Origin: Pseudomonas fluorescens
GTDB lineage: Bacteria > Pseudomonadota > Gammaproteobacteria > Pseudomonadales > Pseudomonadaceae
Assembly: GCF_019212185.1 (NCBI RefSeq)
Contig: NZ_CP078138.1
Span: 4,508,501 to 4,572,500 of the forward strand
Direction: 5' to 3'
Length of the DNA stretch: 64,000 bases
This document shows, in pieces, positions 1 to 7,882 of this stretch. The notes under the pieces were generated by a model. The model was not told the origin of the DNA. It did not search any database and saw only the letters and a list, made by a program, of their open reading frames with translations. Within the stretch, counting starts at the first letter, position 1. Each line of letters begins with the position of its first letter. Position numbers and translations under genes: made by a program.

Positions 1-257
1 TTTTGCTCAAGATTACGCGACTTGAACCCCACCAGCGCCGCGCCCTTGTTCGGTTCGATAGCATCCTGCAAATTAATCGCCAACTGTGCACCGGTGTCTG
101 TTGTGGGTACCAACACCGCCGGATTGCCCGTCGCATCGAAGCCCATGACCATGTTAGCCCTGGACAACGCATCCGGTAGTTCATTCAATACTTCTCCAAC
201 AGGTGCCCGGACGGTTTGGAGGATATCAATTGTCGTGTTGATCTCATGCGCAGACAT
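1..257 (-). CDS. N-terminal fragment of a tail-fibre-like hypothetical protein (partial)
   Basis: A leftward reading frame enters from the window edge and starts at 257, or at 272 if an upstream in-frame ATG is used. GGAG lies nine bases before the 257 start, so I prefer it. About 85 residues are visible, beginning MSAHEINTTIDIL. The part near the edge (AVLVPTTDTGAQLAINLQDA, then KGAALVGF) resembles the N-terminal head of phage tail-spike and pectate-lyase-superfamily proteins, which often carry a GAALVGY-like motif. That comparison is from memory. The C-terminal domain that would decide the function lies outside the window, so the identity is open. Confidence 0.5.
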   Translation of the reverse strand, partial: MSAHEINTTIDILQTVRAPVGEVLNELPDALSRANMVMGFDATGNPAVLVPTTDTGAQLAINLQDAIEPNKGAALVGFKSRNLEQ

Positions 258-419
258 CACAAATTGCTCCATTTCTTACATGTATTTGAAACAGCACGCT
301 AGCAATCTGAGGCTATCAACCAAACATGACTAAAGCCCGACAATTAATCTCGCTTTTACAGACCGAACATAACAGTGCGCCCTCACTCGAGGCCTGAGCG
401 ATAATCTTTTTCTCTGCAC

Positions 420-800
420 CTAAGTATGAGGCGAATTATTCAAAAAGCACTTCAAGCGCTTTTCCACGACAGCCACCGAGTAACTGGCTATATGCAACGC
501 CACGCCGTCCTCGACCAGCGCGTTCAATAATGCGTTCTGCGCCTCAAAGCGCAGATCACGATTTTGCTTGCGGGTGACGTGCATTTGATCGATCAGTATG
601 TCTGTCACCAGATAAGGGTCACTGCGTCTCAACCGACTCAACCAGACAGGCAGCCTCCTGGACGACTGGCCGAGCCCCATTATCCCTGAAGTCACCGGCG
701 AAGACGGTTCTTTGGAAACCAGGACAATCTCTTCAAATAGGTCGGTCAGCTTCCTTAAAACATAATCCAGCATCAACTTGTCAAAGGCTTCCACACACAT
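420..800 (-). CDS. Hypothetical protein, 126 residues
   Basis: I do not recognise this protein. It is mostly predicted helix, has no signal peptide or membrane segment, and contains a basic stretch around residues 45-60 (SSRRLPVWLSRLRRSD). A purine-rich AGAGGTGG sits directly before the ATG at 800, which supports translation although the spacing is short. The surrounding DNA looks less GC-rich than the core genes to the right, and its left neighbour is tail-fibre-like, so it may be accessory. The alternative is that this is a chance frame. Confidence 0.45.
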   Translation of the reverse strand: MCVEAFDKLMLDYVLRKLTDLFEEIVLVSKEPSSPVTSGIMGLGQSSRRLPVWLSRLRRSDPYLVTDILIDQMHVTRKQNRDLRFEAQNALLNALVEDGVALHIASYSVAVVEKRLKCFLNNSPHT

Positions 801-1272
801 CCACCTCTTCCTTCAGGTCGTGAGGCCATTGTCGGCGAAACACACTTTCCAGCCTGACCATACGCCTAATTACATGACCCTGCCGGACGCATTCTAACAA
901 GCGCTTCACGGCTATTTAGTTCAACTTCAACGGTACACTTTCAAGAGGGTCGACATTTATTAACGGCGACATTCAGCATTAGATATTTACCCCATTGCGG
1001 CGCGACTCTATACTTGCGCACACCCAGAACAGGCCAGGTGTTTTTCCCGTTACTTGAGGGTGGGTGTTAATTCAACGGCATCCCTGATCGGTTCGCTCAA
1101 ATCCGTTATGAGGTCAACCGTCTACCAGGTTGAACCTGTGCGCCCGCCTGGCATCAAAAGAGTCACACCGTTTCCAGGGGTATGCCGCTATTGCGTGGCC
1201 TGCCCCTCCATACCCTTGAGTGGCCGTCGACGCTCGGGTAATGTCATCAGACCCACAGGACAGAGCACGCCC
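801..1272. other. Intergenic region before tal
   Basis: No convincing gene is visible in these 472 bases. A frame open from 1054 runs into transaldolase, but its extra 73 residues match nothing known for the family. The region holds a plausible promoter (987-1014) and otherwise a long leader with no obvious terminator or riboswitch fold. Confidence 0.5.
987..1014 (+). promoter_or_regulatory. Candidate sigma-70 promoter upstream of tal
   Basis: TTACCC, a 16-base spacer and TATACT form a reasonable housekeeping promoter pointing at tal. It would give a leader of about 250 bases. The -10 is strong and the -35 is moderate. Judged by eye only. Confidence 0.35.
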
Positions 1273-2199
1273 ATGACTTCCAAGCTGGAACAACTTAAAC
1301 GATTCACCACCGTGGTCGCTGATACCGGCGACTTCGAAGCCATCGCCCGCGTCAAACCGGTGGACGCAACCACCAACCCTTCGCTGCTGCTAAAGGCCGC
1401 CGCGATCTCTGGCTACGCTGAACTGTTGAATAACAGTGTCAAGGACTGCAAGGGTGATGTCGGCTTGGCCAGCGACCGTTTTGCCGTCGCGGTGGGTCAG
1501 GAAATCCTCAAAGTGATTCCGGGGCGCATTTCCACTGAAGTGGATGCGCGCCTGTCGTTCGACACCGAGGCGATGCTCAAGCGCGGCCATCGCCTGATCG
1601 ACCTGTACGAGCAGGCCGGCATTGGCCGTGACCGTGTATTGATCAAGATCGCGTCCACCTGGGAAGGCATCCGCGCCGCCGAGCAACTGGAACGCGAAGG
1701 CATCCAGACCAACCTGACCCTGCTGTTCTCCTTTGCCCAAGCGGTGGCCTGCGCCGAAGCCGGGGTGTTCCTGATTTCGCCGTTCGTGGGACGCATCTAC
1801 GACTGGTACAAGAAATCCACCGGCAACGAATACACCGGTGCCGACGATCCCGGCGTGCAATCGGTATCGCGTATCTACAACTACTACAAGGCCAACGACT
1901 ACAAAACCGTGGTCATGGGTGCGAGCTTCCGCAATCTCAACCAGATCGAGCAACTGGCTGGCTGCGATCGCCTGACCATTAGCCCGGACCTGATCGAGAA
2001 GCTGGCGGCGGACACCGGCGCGCTCGAGCGTAAACTGGCTCCTGGCCATGCTGGCGAAGCACGCCAGAGCCTCAACGAAGCCCAGTTCCGTTGGGCCTCC
2101 AACGAAGACGCCATGGCCACCGAGAAGCTGGCTGAAGGCATTCGCCAGTTCGCCCGCGACCAGGAGAAACTGGAGGCGCTGCTGCAGGCCAAGCTGTAA
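1273..2199 (+). CDS. tal: Transaldolase
   Basis: Transaldolase of the non-oxidative pentose phosphate pathway: it moves a dihydroxyacetone unit between sedoheptulose 7-phosphate and glyceraldehyde 3-phosphate in the cytoplasm. The protein begins [11 protein letters not shown] and has 308 residues, the usual size for gamma-proteobacterial TalB-type enzymes. The [10 protein letters not shown] motif is near residues 31-40. The Schiff-base lysine is K125 in VLIKIAST, and the phosphate-binding NLTLLFS segment follows. The frame is open upstream to 1054 but the family starts here, with an AGGACA ribosome-binding site. An intrinsic terminator follows directly. In P. aeruginosa tal also neighbours the rssB/rssC pair found next. 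Confidence 0.97.
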   Translation: MTSKLEQLKRFTTVVADTGDFEAIARVKPVDATTNPSLLLKAAAISGYAELLNNSVKDCKGDVGLASDRFAVAVGQEILKVIPGRISTEVDARLSFDTEAMLKRGHRLIDLYEQAGIGRDRVLIKIASTWEGIRAAEQLEREGIQTNLTLLFSFAQAVACAEAGVFLISPFVGRIYDWYKKSTGNEYTGADDPGVQSVSRIYNYYKANDYKTVVMGASFRNLNQIEQLAGCDRLTISPDLIEKLAADTGALERKLAPGHAGEARQSLNEAQFRWASNEDAMATEKLAEGIRQFARDQEKLEALLQAKL

Positions 2200-2216
2200 G
2201 GCCAGACAAGCGCAAC

Positions 2217-2250
2217 AAAAAAGGCGAACCTGATGTGGTTCGCCTTTTTT
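2217..2250. terminator. Bidirectional intrinsic terminator between tal and rssC
   Basis: AAGGCGAACC, a six-base loop and GGTTCGCCTT form a perfect stem flanked by an A-run on the left and a T-run on the right. It can end the rightward tal transcript and the leftward rssB-rssC transcript. Confidence 0.9.
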
Positions 2251-2282
2251 ATGCGGGATAGGTTGTGATGAGCGTCGCGGGC

Positions 2283-2765
2283 TCAGTGCCTCTCCAATGC
2301 ATTCACCAAATCATGAAACGCCTCACGATTGGACTCATTCAAGCCCATCAGGATTTTGTGCGCTTCCAGCACCTTGATCCGCACCACTTCTTCGGACTGG
2401 TCCTGATCTGGCAAGTCGTCCAGACATTCAGGGCACGGTACAGGCTGGTCAACAATGTTGAACACCTGCTCGAAGCCCATGGACTCCAACAACCGGGTGA
2501 TGTCTTCATGGGTGGTGACGACCGTCGGCAGCAGGCCGACTTTTTGCCGCGACAGGATCGACAGCTTGGCCAACAGGCCCAGCGTGGTGCTGTCAATGCT
2601 GCGGGTTTCAGTCAGGTCAATCACGATCGCGTTGAAGTTCACCGCAGTGAAGATCCGTTCTATCGTTGCATCCAGCGCCGAACACAGGGTCAGGCGCACT
2701 TCACCGACGAACTTCAGGACAAAGGTGCCGTCCTGCTCGGCGAACTGGATTCTACCGGTACTCAT
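2283..2765 (-). CDS. rssC: Anti-sigma factor antagonist (STAS domain), RssC-like
   Basis: A 160-residue single-domain STAS protein with a C-terminal tail. The STAS core spans about residues 5-110 and contains IDLTETRSIDSTTLGLL. The serine in IDST (S59, with S56 close by) is the expected phosphorylation site that switches binding to an anti-sigma partner. The tail has PCPEC and an acidic stretch. The gene follows the response-regulator phosphatase with a four-base ATGA overlap, so the two are translationally coupled. The likely role is that the upstream phosphatase dephosphorylates this antagonist. In P. aeruginosa the equivalent pair beside tal is called RssB/RssC; the symbol rests on that synteny. 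Confidence 0.85.
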   Translation of the reverse strand: MSTGRIQFAEQDGTFVLKFVGEVRLTLCSALDATIERIFTAVNFNAIVIDLTETRSIDSTTLGLLAKLSILSRQKVGLLPTVVTTHEDITRLLESMGFEQVFNIVDQPVPCPECLDDLPDQDQSEEVVRIKVLEAHKILMGLNESNREAFHDLVNALERH

Positions 2766-3946
2766 TGAAGATTCCTGCTCAACACTAACAGGGCGATATC
2801 ATCCGGCATCTCCCCTAGCGTGGCCAATCCAAAAACCTGCCGCAGACCATCCAGGCTGCCGCCCGCCGACTTGACCCGCTGGGGCAAGGCAGCTTCTTTC
2901 TCTTTGAGTGTAGGCTCTGGCAAAAGGTCCAGAATGCCGTCGGACATCAGCGTCAGGCTGAACACCGGCGGCAGCTTGATAACGTGATCCTCGTAGGTGG
3001 CCTCATTGAACAGGCCCACCGGAAGTCCGCGTCCTTCGAGATAACCAACACTCTCTGGCGTATACAACACAGGCAACGGCAGGTGGCCACCGATGCTATA
3101 GGTCAACAAGCCTGTCTCCTCGTCGATGACTCCACCGACCATCGTGACATGTTTGCCCAGCTTACAGCTGATCAGGCCCCGGTTGATATGCCCGAGCACC
3201 TCTGATGGGGTAAATTCTGGCAACGTGCCATTACGCTTGGACTCGAACAGCAAGCGTGTGGTCATGAACTTGAGCAGTACCGTGACGAACGCCGATGATG
3301 CGCCATGCCCGGAAACGTCCGCCAGATAGAATGCGACCCGACGCTCGTCGACCCGGAAGTAATCGACAAAATCACCGGAGAGGTACAGCGACGGAATGAT
3401 CTGGTGCGCGAAGGTGAAGTCGTCGATGGTCCAGGGGCTGACCGGCAGCATGTTCATCTGCACCTGGCGCCCGGCGTTCTGGTCTTCCTGCAGCAGGTTG
3501 AGGCTGGCTTCGAGCTCGCGGTTGGCGGTTTCGAGCTTGGTCCGGTAACGCTGGTTTTCCAGCAGCAGCCGCGCGCGATCCAGGGCCCGGCGTACCGAAT
3601 GTTCAAGGACGGCCAAATCTTCCAGCGGCTTGATCAGGTAGTCCGCAGCACCCAGGCGCAGCGCTTCAACCGCGTCGTTCATGACGCCAGCACCGGACAC
3701 CACGATCACCGGCGTCTGCGGCGAAAGATCGGTGACCTGACGAATGAGCTCAAGGCCGCCCATCTGCGGCATGCGCAGATCGCAGATCACCAGGTCAGGA
3801 TGGCGTTGCTCGAATACCTCTAGACCTTGCAAGCCATTGCCGGCCTGCAGGACGCTGAACCCACTGTCTTCCAAATAGGCCGCGAGACTCGCGCGCACTA
3901 CTTCGTCGTCATCGATTAACAGCAGCGTGGCACTGGTTTTCTGCAT
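2762..3946 (-). CDS. rssB: Response regulator with PP2C phosphatase output, RssB-like
   Basis: A two-domain regulator of 394 residues. Residues 1-125 are a CheY-like receiver (IDDDE acidic pocket, phospho-acceptor D56 in VICDLRMP, lysine in LIKPLED). Then comes a coiled-coil linker (about 140-185, LENQRYRTKLETANRELEAS). The rest is a SpoIIE/RsbU-type PP2C phosphatase with YLADVSGHGASSAF and LMSDGILDL metal motifs. The C-terminus lacks the kinase domain that HsbR-type proteins carry. The frame is open to 4075, but MQKTSATLLLIDDDE at 3946 gives the size of the P. aeruginosa homologue. The stop overlaps the start of rssC. Pseudomonas RssB differs from the Escherichia coli adaptor of the same name in having a real phosphatase domain. 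Confidence 0.9.
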   Translation of the reverse strand: MQKTSATLLLIDDDEVVRASLAAYLEDSGFSVLQAGNGLQGLEVFEQRHPDLVICDLRMPQMGGLELIRQVTDLSPQTPVIVVSGAGVMNDAVEALRLGAADYLIKPLEDLAVLEHSVRRALDRARLLLENQRYRTKLETANRELEASLNLLQEDQNAGRQVQMNMLPVSPWTIDDFTFAHQIIPSLYLSGDFVDYFRVDERRVAFYLADVSGHGASSAFVTVLLKFMTTRLLFESKRNGTLPEFTPSEVLGHINRGLISCKLGKHVTMVGGVIDEETGLLTYSIGGHLPLPVLYTPESVGYLEGRGLPVGLFNEATYEDHVIKLPPVFSLTLMSDGILDLLPEPTLKEKEAALPQRVKSAGGSLDGLRQVFGLATLGEMPDDIALLVLSRNLQ

Positions 3947-4259
3947 GTGGGCAAACGGCGCCAGAATTAGGTTGGCGTAGCTGGCGGGGCAATCGGCCCG
4001 GCACACACTACTGGATTCGCTTTCTAGCCTCTCTAATGCACTGCTTTCGAGCATTCGCCCTACACGCCTGTTCATCAGAGGTGCCCTTCTAAGGCGCAGA
4101 CGGTACTCCCATCCGCGAGGCGTTTCAAGCTCACACCGATGGTCATCACCGGCAGTTATAAGAAGGACAAATTTCGCGACAAAAAGGAAGGGTCGAACGC
4201 TCGCTTCAAAAGCACGGAAGGCGGCCCGCTGGCCGCCTTCCTTTCACCTTGGCAGTGAC
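3947..4259. other. Intergenic region between mlaA and rssB
   Basis: About 310 bases. The part next to rssB must hold its leftward promoter. The part next to mlaA holds a GC-rich hairpin (4216-4244). No further gene was recognised. Confidence 0.5.
4216..4244 (-). terminator. Hairpin after mlaA
   Basis: GGAAGGCGGCC pairs with GGCCGCCTTCC around a short loop just past the mlaA stop. On the minus strand it is followed by GTGCTTTT, so the T-run is short and offset. Confidence 0.6.
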
Positions 4260-4949
4260 TTAGAAATCGTCTTCTACCTGGCCGTCCTTGACCTTGAATT
4301 CGCGGTTCTGCAGGTAGGCATTACGGATGAAGACGTACTTGTCGCCATTGATCAGTTTCTCGGCCGACAGCAGGCTGGCACGGGTGTCGATCACCTCCAT
4401 GCCGAGCATCATGTTGCGCGCCGGAACGTCGTGCATGTAGCGGTAGGGTTCGGCGTAGGAATCGACGTAGCGCGACGGTGCATCACGCAGCGTGCTCGGA
4501 CCGAAGAACGGCAGCATCACGTAAGGACCGCTGGGCATACCCCAGTAGCCGAGGGTCTGGCCGAAATCTTCGTCATTGCGCTGCAGGCCCATTTTGGTGC
4601 CGACGTCGAAGAAGCCTGCCAGGCCGAGGGTGGTGTTCATCAGCAAGCGGGCGGTGTCGATACCAGCGGCACGCGGCTTGGCCTGCAGGATGTCGTTGGC
4701 CAGGTTGCCGACGTCACCGATGTTGCGGAACATGTTGTGGATGCCGTCTTCGAGAAATTGCGGCGTGACGAACTGGTAACCCTGGGCCAGCGGCTTGAGG
4801 GCGTAGGTATCGAGCACGTCGTTGAATTTGTAGATGGGGCGGTTAATGCTTTCCCAAGGGTCTTCTTCGGTGGCAGCCTGAGTGGCGAACGGGACCAATA
4901 GAACACCCGCAAACAGACTTAGTCGAGCCAGGCAATTGCTCCAGCGCAT
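4260..4949 (-). CDS. mlaA: MlaA/VacJ-family outer-membrane phospholipid transport protein
   Basis: MlaA (VacJ) is the outer-membrane component of the Mla system that removes misplaced phospholipids from the outer leaflet. Family signatures are DPWESINRPIYKFND near residues 30-44, the GIDTARLLMNTTLGLAGFFD helix region and the GYWGMPSGPYVMLPFFGPS segment. Length is 229 residues, near the family norm. The start has a strong AAGGAG. The N-terminus is a signal peptide (h-region about 9-22, likely cut after ATQA, residue 25), but there is no lipobox: the only cysteine is C6, ahead of the hydrophobic stretch. The classic protein is a lipoprotein, so anchoring must differ. No mla ABC genes are nearby. 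Confidence 0.9.
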   Translation of the reverse strand: MRWSNCLARLSLFAGVLLVPFATQAATEEDPWESINRPIYKFNDVLDTYALKPLAQGYQFVTPQFLEDGIHNMFRNIGDVGNLANDILQAKPRAAGIDTARLLMNTTLGLAGFFDVGTKMGLQRNDEDFGQTLGYWGMPSGPYVMLPFFGPSTLRDAPSRYVDSYAEPYRYMHDVPARNMMLGMEVIDTRASLLSAEKLINGDKYVFIRNAYLQNREFKVKDGQVEDDF

Positions 4950-5110
4950 AGAGAAAACTCCTTGGATTGTACTGACGCGAGTGCAGACCCACGCGATTAA
5001 GCTGACGAGTATAAGTCGTAAGCCGACTTTCTGGGAATTACCCTACAGGGATCAGGTGTTTGCCTGATGCATGTCAGTTGCCTGTCATCTAACCGTCACG
5101 GGAGCCACCT

Positions 5111-5761
5111 ATGCTCCGTGGTTATTTCAGGGACGTTGAAATGCCCCAGGTCCAGACGCACTCCCAGCCCCTGCCGCAACCGACTGCCGTGCTCTTTGGC
5201 CTGAGCGGCTGCCTCGTCGACTTCGGCGCCCAGAGCCGCCACCAGCGCCTCGATAGCGCCCAGCACGGGCTGCTGACGCCGGGCGCCGAGCACGCCCTGC
5301 TCTCGCTGCAGCGTCAAGGCATCCCCTGCGCGTGGCTGGATGACTTGTCATTGACCCACAGCCAGTCGCTGGCCGGTGCATTGCCGGACTGGATTGGCGC
5401 CACCCCACGCTCGCCGAACGCCGGCCAATGGCCCGCTCCTGATGCCTGCTGGCAATCATTGATGAGCCTCAATATCGATCGTCTCGACGGCTGCGTGCTG
5501 GTCAGCGGCGAACCACTGCTGCTGCAATCGGCTCTCAACGCCGGTCTGTGGACCATTGGCCTGGCGTCCTACGGCTCACTCTGCGGACTCGCGCCCGCAC
5601 AATGGCAGGCGCTCAGCCAGCAGGAGCGCGAACTCAAGCGCGGCAAGGCCACCCTGCAATTGTTCAGCCTCGGCGTTCATTCAGTGATCGACCACCTGGG
5701 CGAACTCGATACCTGCCTGTCCGACATTGGGCTGCGTCGACGCAAGGGCGAGAAGCCCTGA
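5111..5761 (+). CDS. HAD-superfamily-like protein, phosphonatase type, probably lacking the nucleophile
   Basis: The N-terminal TAVLFGLSGCLVDFG (about residues 25-39) lines up with the phosphonoacetaldehyde-hydrolase start motif ILDWAGTTVDFG. The catalytic aspartate position is occupied by glycine (G30). Later parts show weak HAD character (VSGEPLLLQSALNAGLWTIGLASYG). Length is 216 residues from the ATG at 5111, or 206 from the ATG at 5141. Both starts have an acceptable ribosome-binding site (GGGAG and AGGGA). A hydrolase activity of the usual type is therefore doubtful, and a structural or regulatory role is possible. It is followed by a small DUF4404 gene in the same direction. Confidence 0.75.
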   Translation: MLRGYFRDVEMPQVQTHSQPLPQPTAVLFGLSGCLVDFGAQSRHQRLDSAQHGLLTPGAEHALLSLQRQGIPCAWLDDLSLTHSQSLAGALPDWIGATPRSPNAGQWPAPDACWQSLMSLNIDRLDGCVLVSGEPLLLQSALNAGLWTIGLASYGSLCGLAPAQWQALSQQERELKRGKATLQLFSLGVHSVIDHLGELDTCLSDIGLRRRKGEKP

Positions 5762-5882
5762 AAGGCTCCTTTGATCAAGATCATGCACGTTGCTCGCCGG
5801 TGGATTAATCTAAAGGTCAGAGATAGACCTTTGGATCAACGCTGCGGTCTATGCCAGTGCCTATCGAGAAAAGGAAAAAACC

Positions 5883-6146
5883 ATGCCTGCCCGCGAACTG
5901 CAAACACAGCTCGAAACCCTGCGCGCACAACTGGAGCAGAATCCGCCGCTTACGCTTGAGCAGCGCGAAGGGCTGCAGCAGTTGATGGAGGAGATTGAAG
6001 CGCAGATTAGATTGGAAGCTGCCACCCAGGACACCAGCCTCGTCGACAACGTCAACCTCGCCGTGGATCGCTTTGAGCTGGAACACCCTGCGGTGGCCGC
6101 CACCTTGCGCAATATCGTCCAGACATTGGGCAATATTGGGATTTAA
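5883..6146 (+). CDS. DUF4404 family protein
   Basis: A small soluble helical protein of 87 residues (MPARELQTQLETLRAQLEQ) that I place in the DUF4404 family from its pattern of leucine-rich heptads, followed by VDNVNLAVDRFELEHPAVAA. There is no signal peptide or membrane segment, and function is unknown. AAGGAAAAAACC precedes the ATG. A REP pair separates it from the convergent queF gene. Confidence 0.8.
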   Translation: MPARELQTQLETLRAQLEQNPPLTLEQREGLQQLMEEIEAQIRLEAATQDTSLVDNVNLAVDRFELEHPAVAATLRNIVQTLGNIGI

Positions 6147-6175
6147 TCCAAAAACAGGGGCTGTACTGGCTTATG

Positions 6176-6270
6176 TGGGAGCGAGCCTGCTCGCGAAGGA
6201 CTTGAGGACGCCGCGGACATTCAGGATGCCCGCGTCATCGTTAAAGACTTTTCGCGAGCAGGCTCGCTCC
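6176..6270. repeat. REP palindrome pair (REPIN-like)
   Basis: Two REP units face each other: GGAGCGAGCCTGCTCGCGAA at 6179-6198 and its inverse TTCGCGAGCAGGCTCGCTCC at 6251-6270, separated by about 50 bases. They lie in the gap between convergent DUF4404 and queF. This is the head-to-head arrangement known as a REPIN. Confidence 0.85.
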
Positions 6271-6289
6271 AGGGTTCCGTATCAGTAAA

Positions 6290-7120
6290 CTATTGACGCA
6301 CCAACCGTAGATTCGGCAACTGCAGCGCTTCAGTGCTGCGGTAGGGGTTGATGTCCAGGCCGCCACGTCGCACATAGCGCGCATAAACCGTCAACTTTTC
6401 CGGTTTCAGCAAACGCTGCAGGTCGAGGAAGATCCGCTCGACACATTGCTCATGGAAGTCCGAATGCTGGCGAAAGCTCACCAGGTAGGCCAACAGGCTG
6501 GCGTGATCGAGCGCCGCGCCGCGATATTCCACCGCAACACTGCCCCAGTCCGGCTGGCTGGTAACCGGGCAGTTGGATTTGAGCAGATGGCTGTGCAGGC
6601 TTTCTTCGACGATGCGCGAATCGTCACATCGCAGCAGTTCCGGGCGCGGTTGCTCGTAGTCGCTGACGCTGATATCCAGATCATCAATGCACACACCCGG
6701 CAAGGCCACCACACCTTCGGCCTGCACCTCGGCGAGGCTGCGGATGCGCACACCGACCGGCTTGCCGGCGGCAGCGGAAAGATCCTTGACCAGGGTTGCC
6801 TGCAGGGTTTGCGTATCGGCAAAAGGCGTCTGGTTCAGCGAATTCAGGTACAGCTTGAACGACTTGGACTCGATGATATTCGGCGAGTCGGCGGGAATGC
6901 TGAACTCGCCAATGGCCACCACCGGCTTGCCCGACGGCAACAGCCAGGAAAGCTCGAAGCAGTTCCAGAAATCCACGCCCTGGTACGGCAGAGTCTCGGC
7001 CGTCAGCCCCAATTCCGCCCATTTTGCGGTGCGCGGAATCGGGAACAACAAGGACGGTGTGTAGGTGGCGATGTATTCGCTGGATTTGCCCAGCGGCGAG
7101 TGTTCGGCTGCGGGATGCAT
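6290..7120 (-). CDS. queF: NADPH-dependent 7-cyano-7-deazaguanine reductase (long form)
   Basis: QueF reduces preQ0 to preQ1 in queuosine synthesis for tRNA wobble positions. At 276 residues this is the long, two-domain form typical of gamma-proteobacteria. [11 protein letters not shown] (about residues 84-94) is the NADPH-binding signature. The catalytic cysteine is C184 in [13 protein letters not shown] and the general acid is D191. The C-terminal [12 protein letters not shown] completes the family pattern. The start [11 protein letters not shown] carries a modest AGG ribosome-binding site. The neighbouring cupredoxin gene on the same strand ends 61 bases upstream, so readthrough is possible. 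Confidence 0.96.
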   Translation of the reverse strand: MHPAAEHSPLGKSSEYIATYTPSLLFPIPRTAKWAELGLTAETLPYQGVDFWNCFELSWLLPSGKPVVAIGEFSIPADSPNIIESKSFKLYLNSLNQTPFADTQTLQATLVKDLSAAAGKPVGVRIRSLAEVQAEGVVALPGVCIDDLDISVSDYEQPRPELLRCDDSRIVEESLHSHLLKSNCPVTSQPDWGSVAVEYRGAALDHASLLAYLVSFRQHSDFHEQCVERIFLDLQRLLKPEKLTVYARYVRRGGLDINPYRSTEALQLPNLRLVRQ

Positions 7121-7181
7121 GACGGAAACCTGACTGAAGAATCAGCCGATTCTATCAGCCTTTGCCCGCCGCTTTGAGTGC

Positions 7182-7727
7182 TTACTGACTGACCGTCAGT
7201 TTTCCCACCATCCCGGACTGGTAATGCCCGGGAATGTTGCAGGCAAATTCCAACTGACTGGCCTGCTTGAAGGTCCAGGTCAACTCACCGGTCTTGCCTG
7301 GCTCCACCAGCACACTGTTCGGGTCGTCGTGCTTCATTGCGCCGTGATCCATGCCAGCCATCGAGCCATGGCCCATGGCGGCATGATCCATGGGCGCGGC
7401 TTTCAGGGCTGTCGGCGTGAGCGCACCGGATTCTTGCATCTTGAGCATTTCCACCTGGTGTGCGGCGTGCATCGCCGTGTCGCCCAGGTTGAACTCGTGG
7501 AGCAATTGGCCTTTATTGATCAGCACAAAGCGAATGGTTTCGCCGGCCTTGATCTGCAGCGCCTTTGGATTGAAAGACATATCGCCCATGACGATTTCTA
7601 CCGTTCTTGTCGCCTTGGCCGCCGGTGCCGGCGCGCCGAATGCGTAGCTCTGGGCTGGCGAAGCCAACACCGGGAAGCTCAACGCCAACAGGCAGCCCGC
7701 GAGGATCAATCGATTGCGCAAAAACAT
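7182..7727 (-). CDS. Periplasmic cupredoxin with a Met/His-rich loop
   Basis: A secreted blue-copper-type protein of 181 residues. The N-terminal signal peptide ends near LASPA. The cupredoxin core begins TVEIVMGDMSFNP. The four expected copper ligands are H77 (LLHEF), C163 (FACN), H168 (PGHY) and M173 (SGM). Between the first and second ligand sits a loop rich in methionine and histidine (residues 112-133, with MDHAAMGHGSM and MDHGAMKHD), typical of copper scavengers. I chose the ATG at 7727 over 7733 because GGAG is one base from the latter but seven from the former. It is divergent from copRS with a CopR box between them, so copper induction is likely. A copper-storage or detoxification role is inferred. 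Confidence 0.88.
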   Translation of the reverse strand: MFLRNRLILAGCLLALSFPVLASPAQSYAFGAPAPAAKATRTVEIVMGDMSFNPKALQIKAGETIRFVLINKGQLLHEFNLGDTAMHAAHQVEMLKMQESGALTPTALKAAPMDHAAMGHGSMAGMDHGAMKHDDPNSVLVEPGKTGELTWTFKQASQLEFACNIPGHYQSGMVGKLTVSQ

Positions 7728-7804
7728 GGTCATACTCCAACAAGAAGAGGTTCAGCCTGTGGGAAACTCTAGGGCCGTGGCGCTGCCAGTTGGCTGACGC
7801 GCAG

Positions 7805-7820
7805 ATTACAACTTTGTCAG
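7805..7820. promoter_or_regulatory. CopR box between the cupredoxin gene and copR
   Basis: On the minus strand the sequence reads CTGACA-AAGT-TGTAAT, matching the published Pseudomonas CopR consensus (CTGACA, five bases, GTAAT). It lies 62 bases before copR and 77 bases before the cupredoxin start, so it could serve both divergent promoters. Confidence 0.75.
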
Positions 7821-7882
7821 GTTGCACGGCAGGCACGCTCTGCGCGCTATAAAGCAACCGCCCCCTCCCCCCAGAGCCGCCC

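Noticed and set aside
1054..1272. N-terminal extension of transaldolase
   Set aside because: The open frame gives 73 extra residues unlike any transaldolase; the ATG at 1273 gives the standard 308-residue protein.
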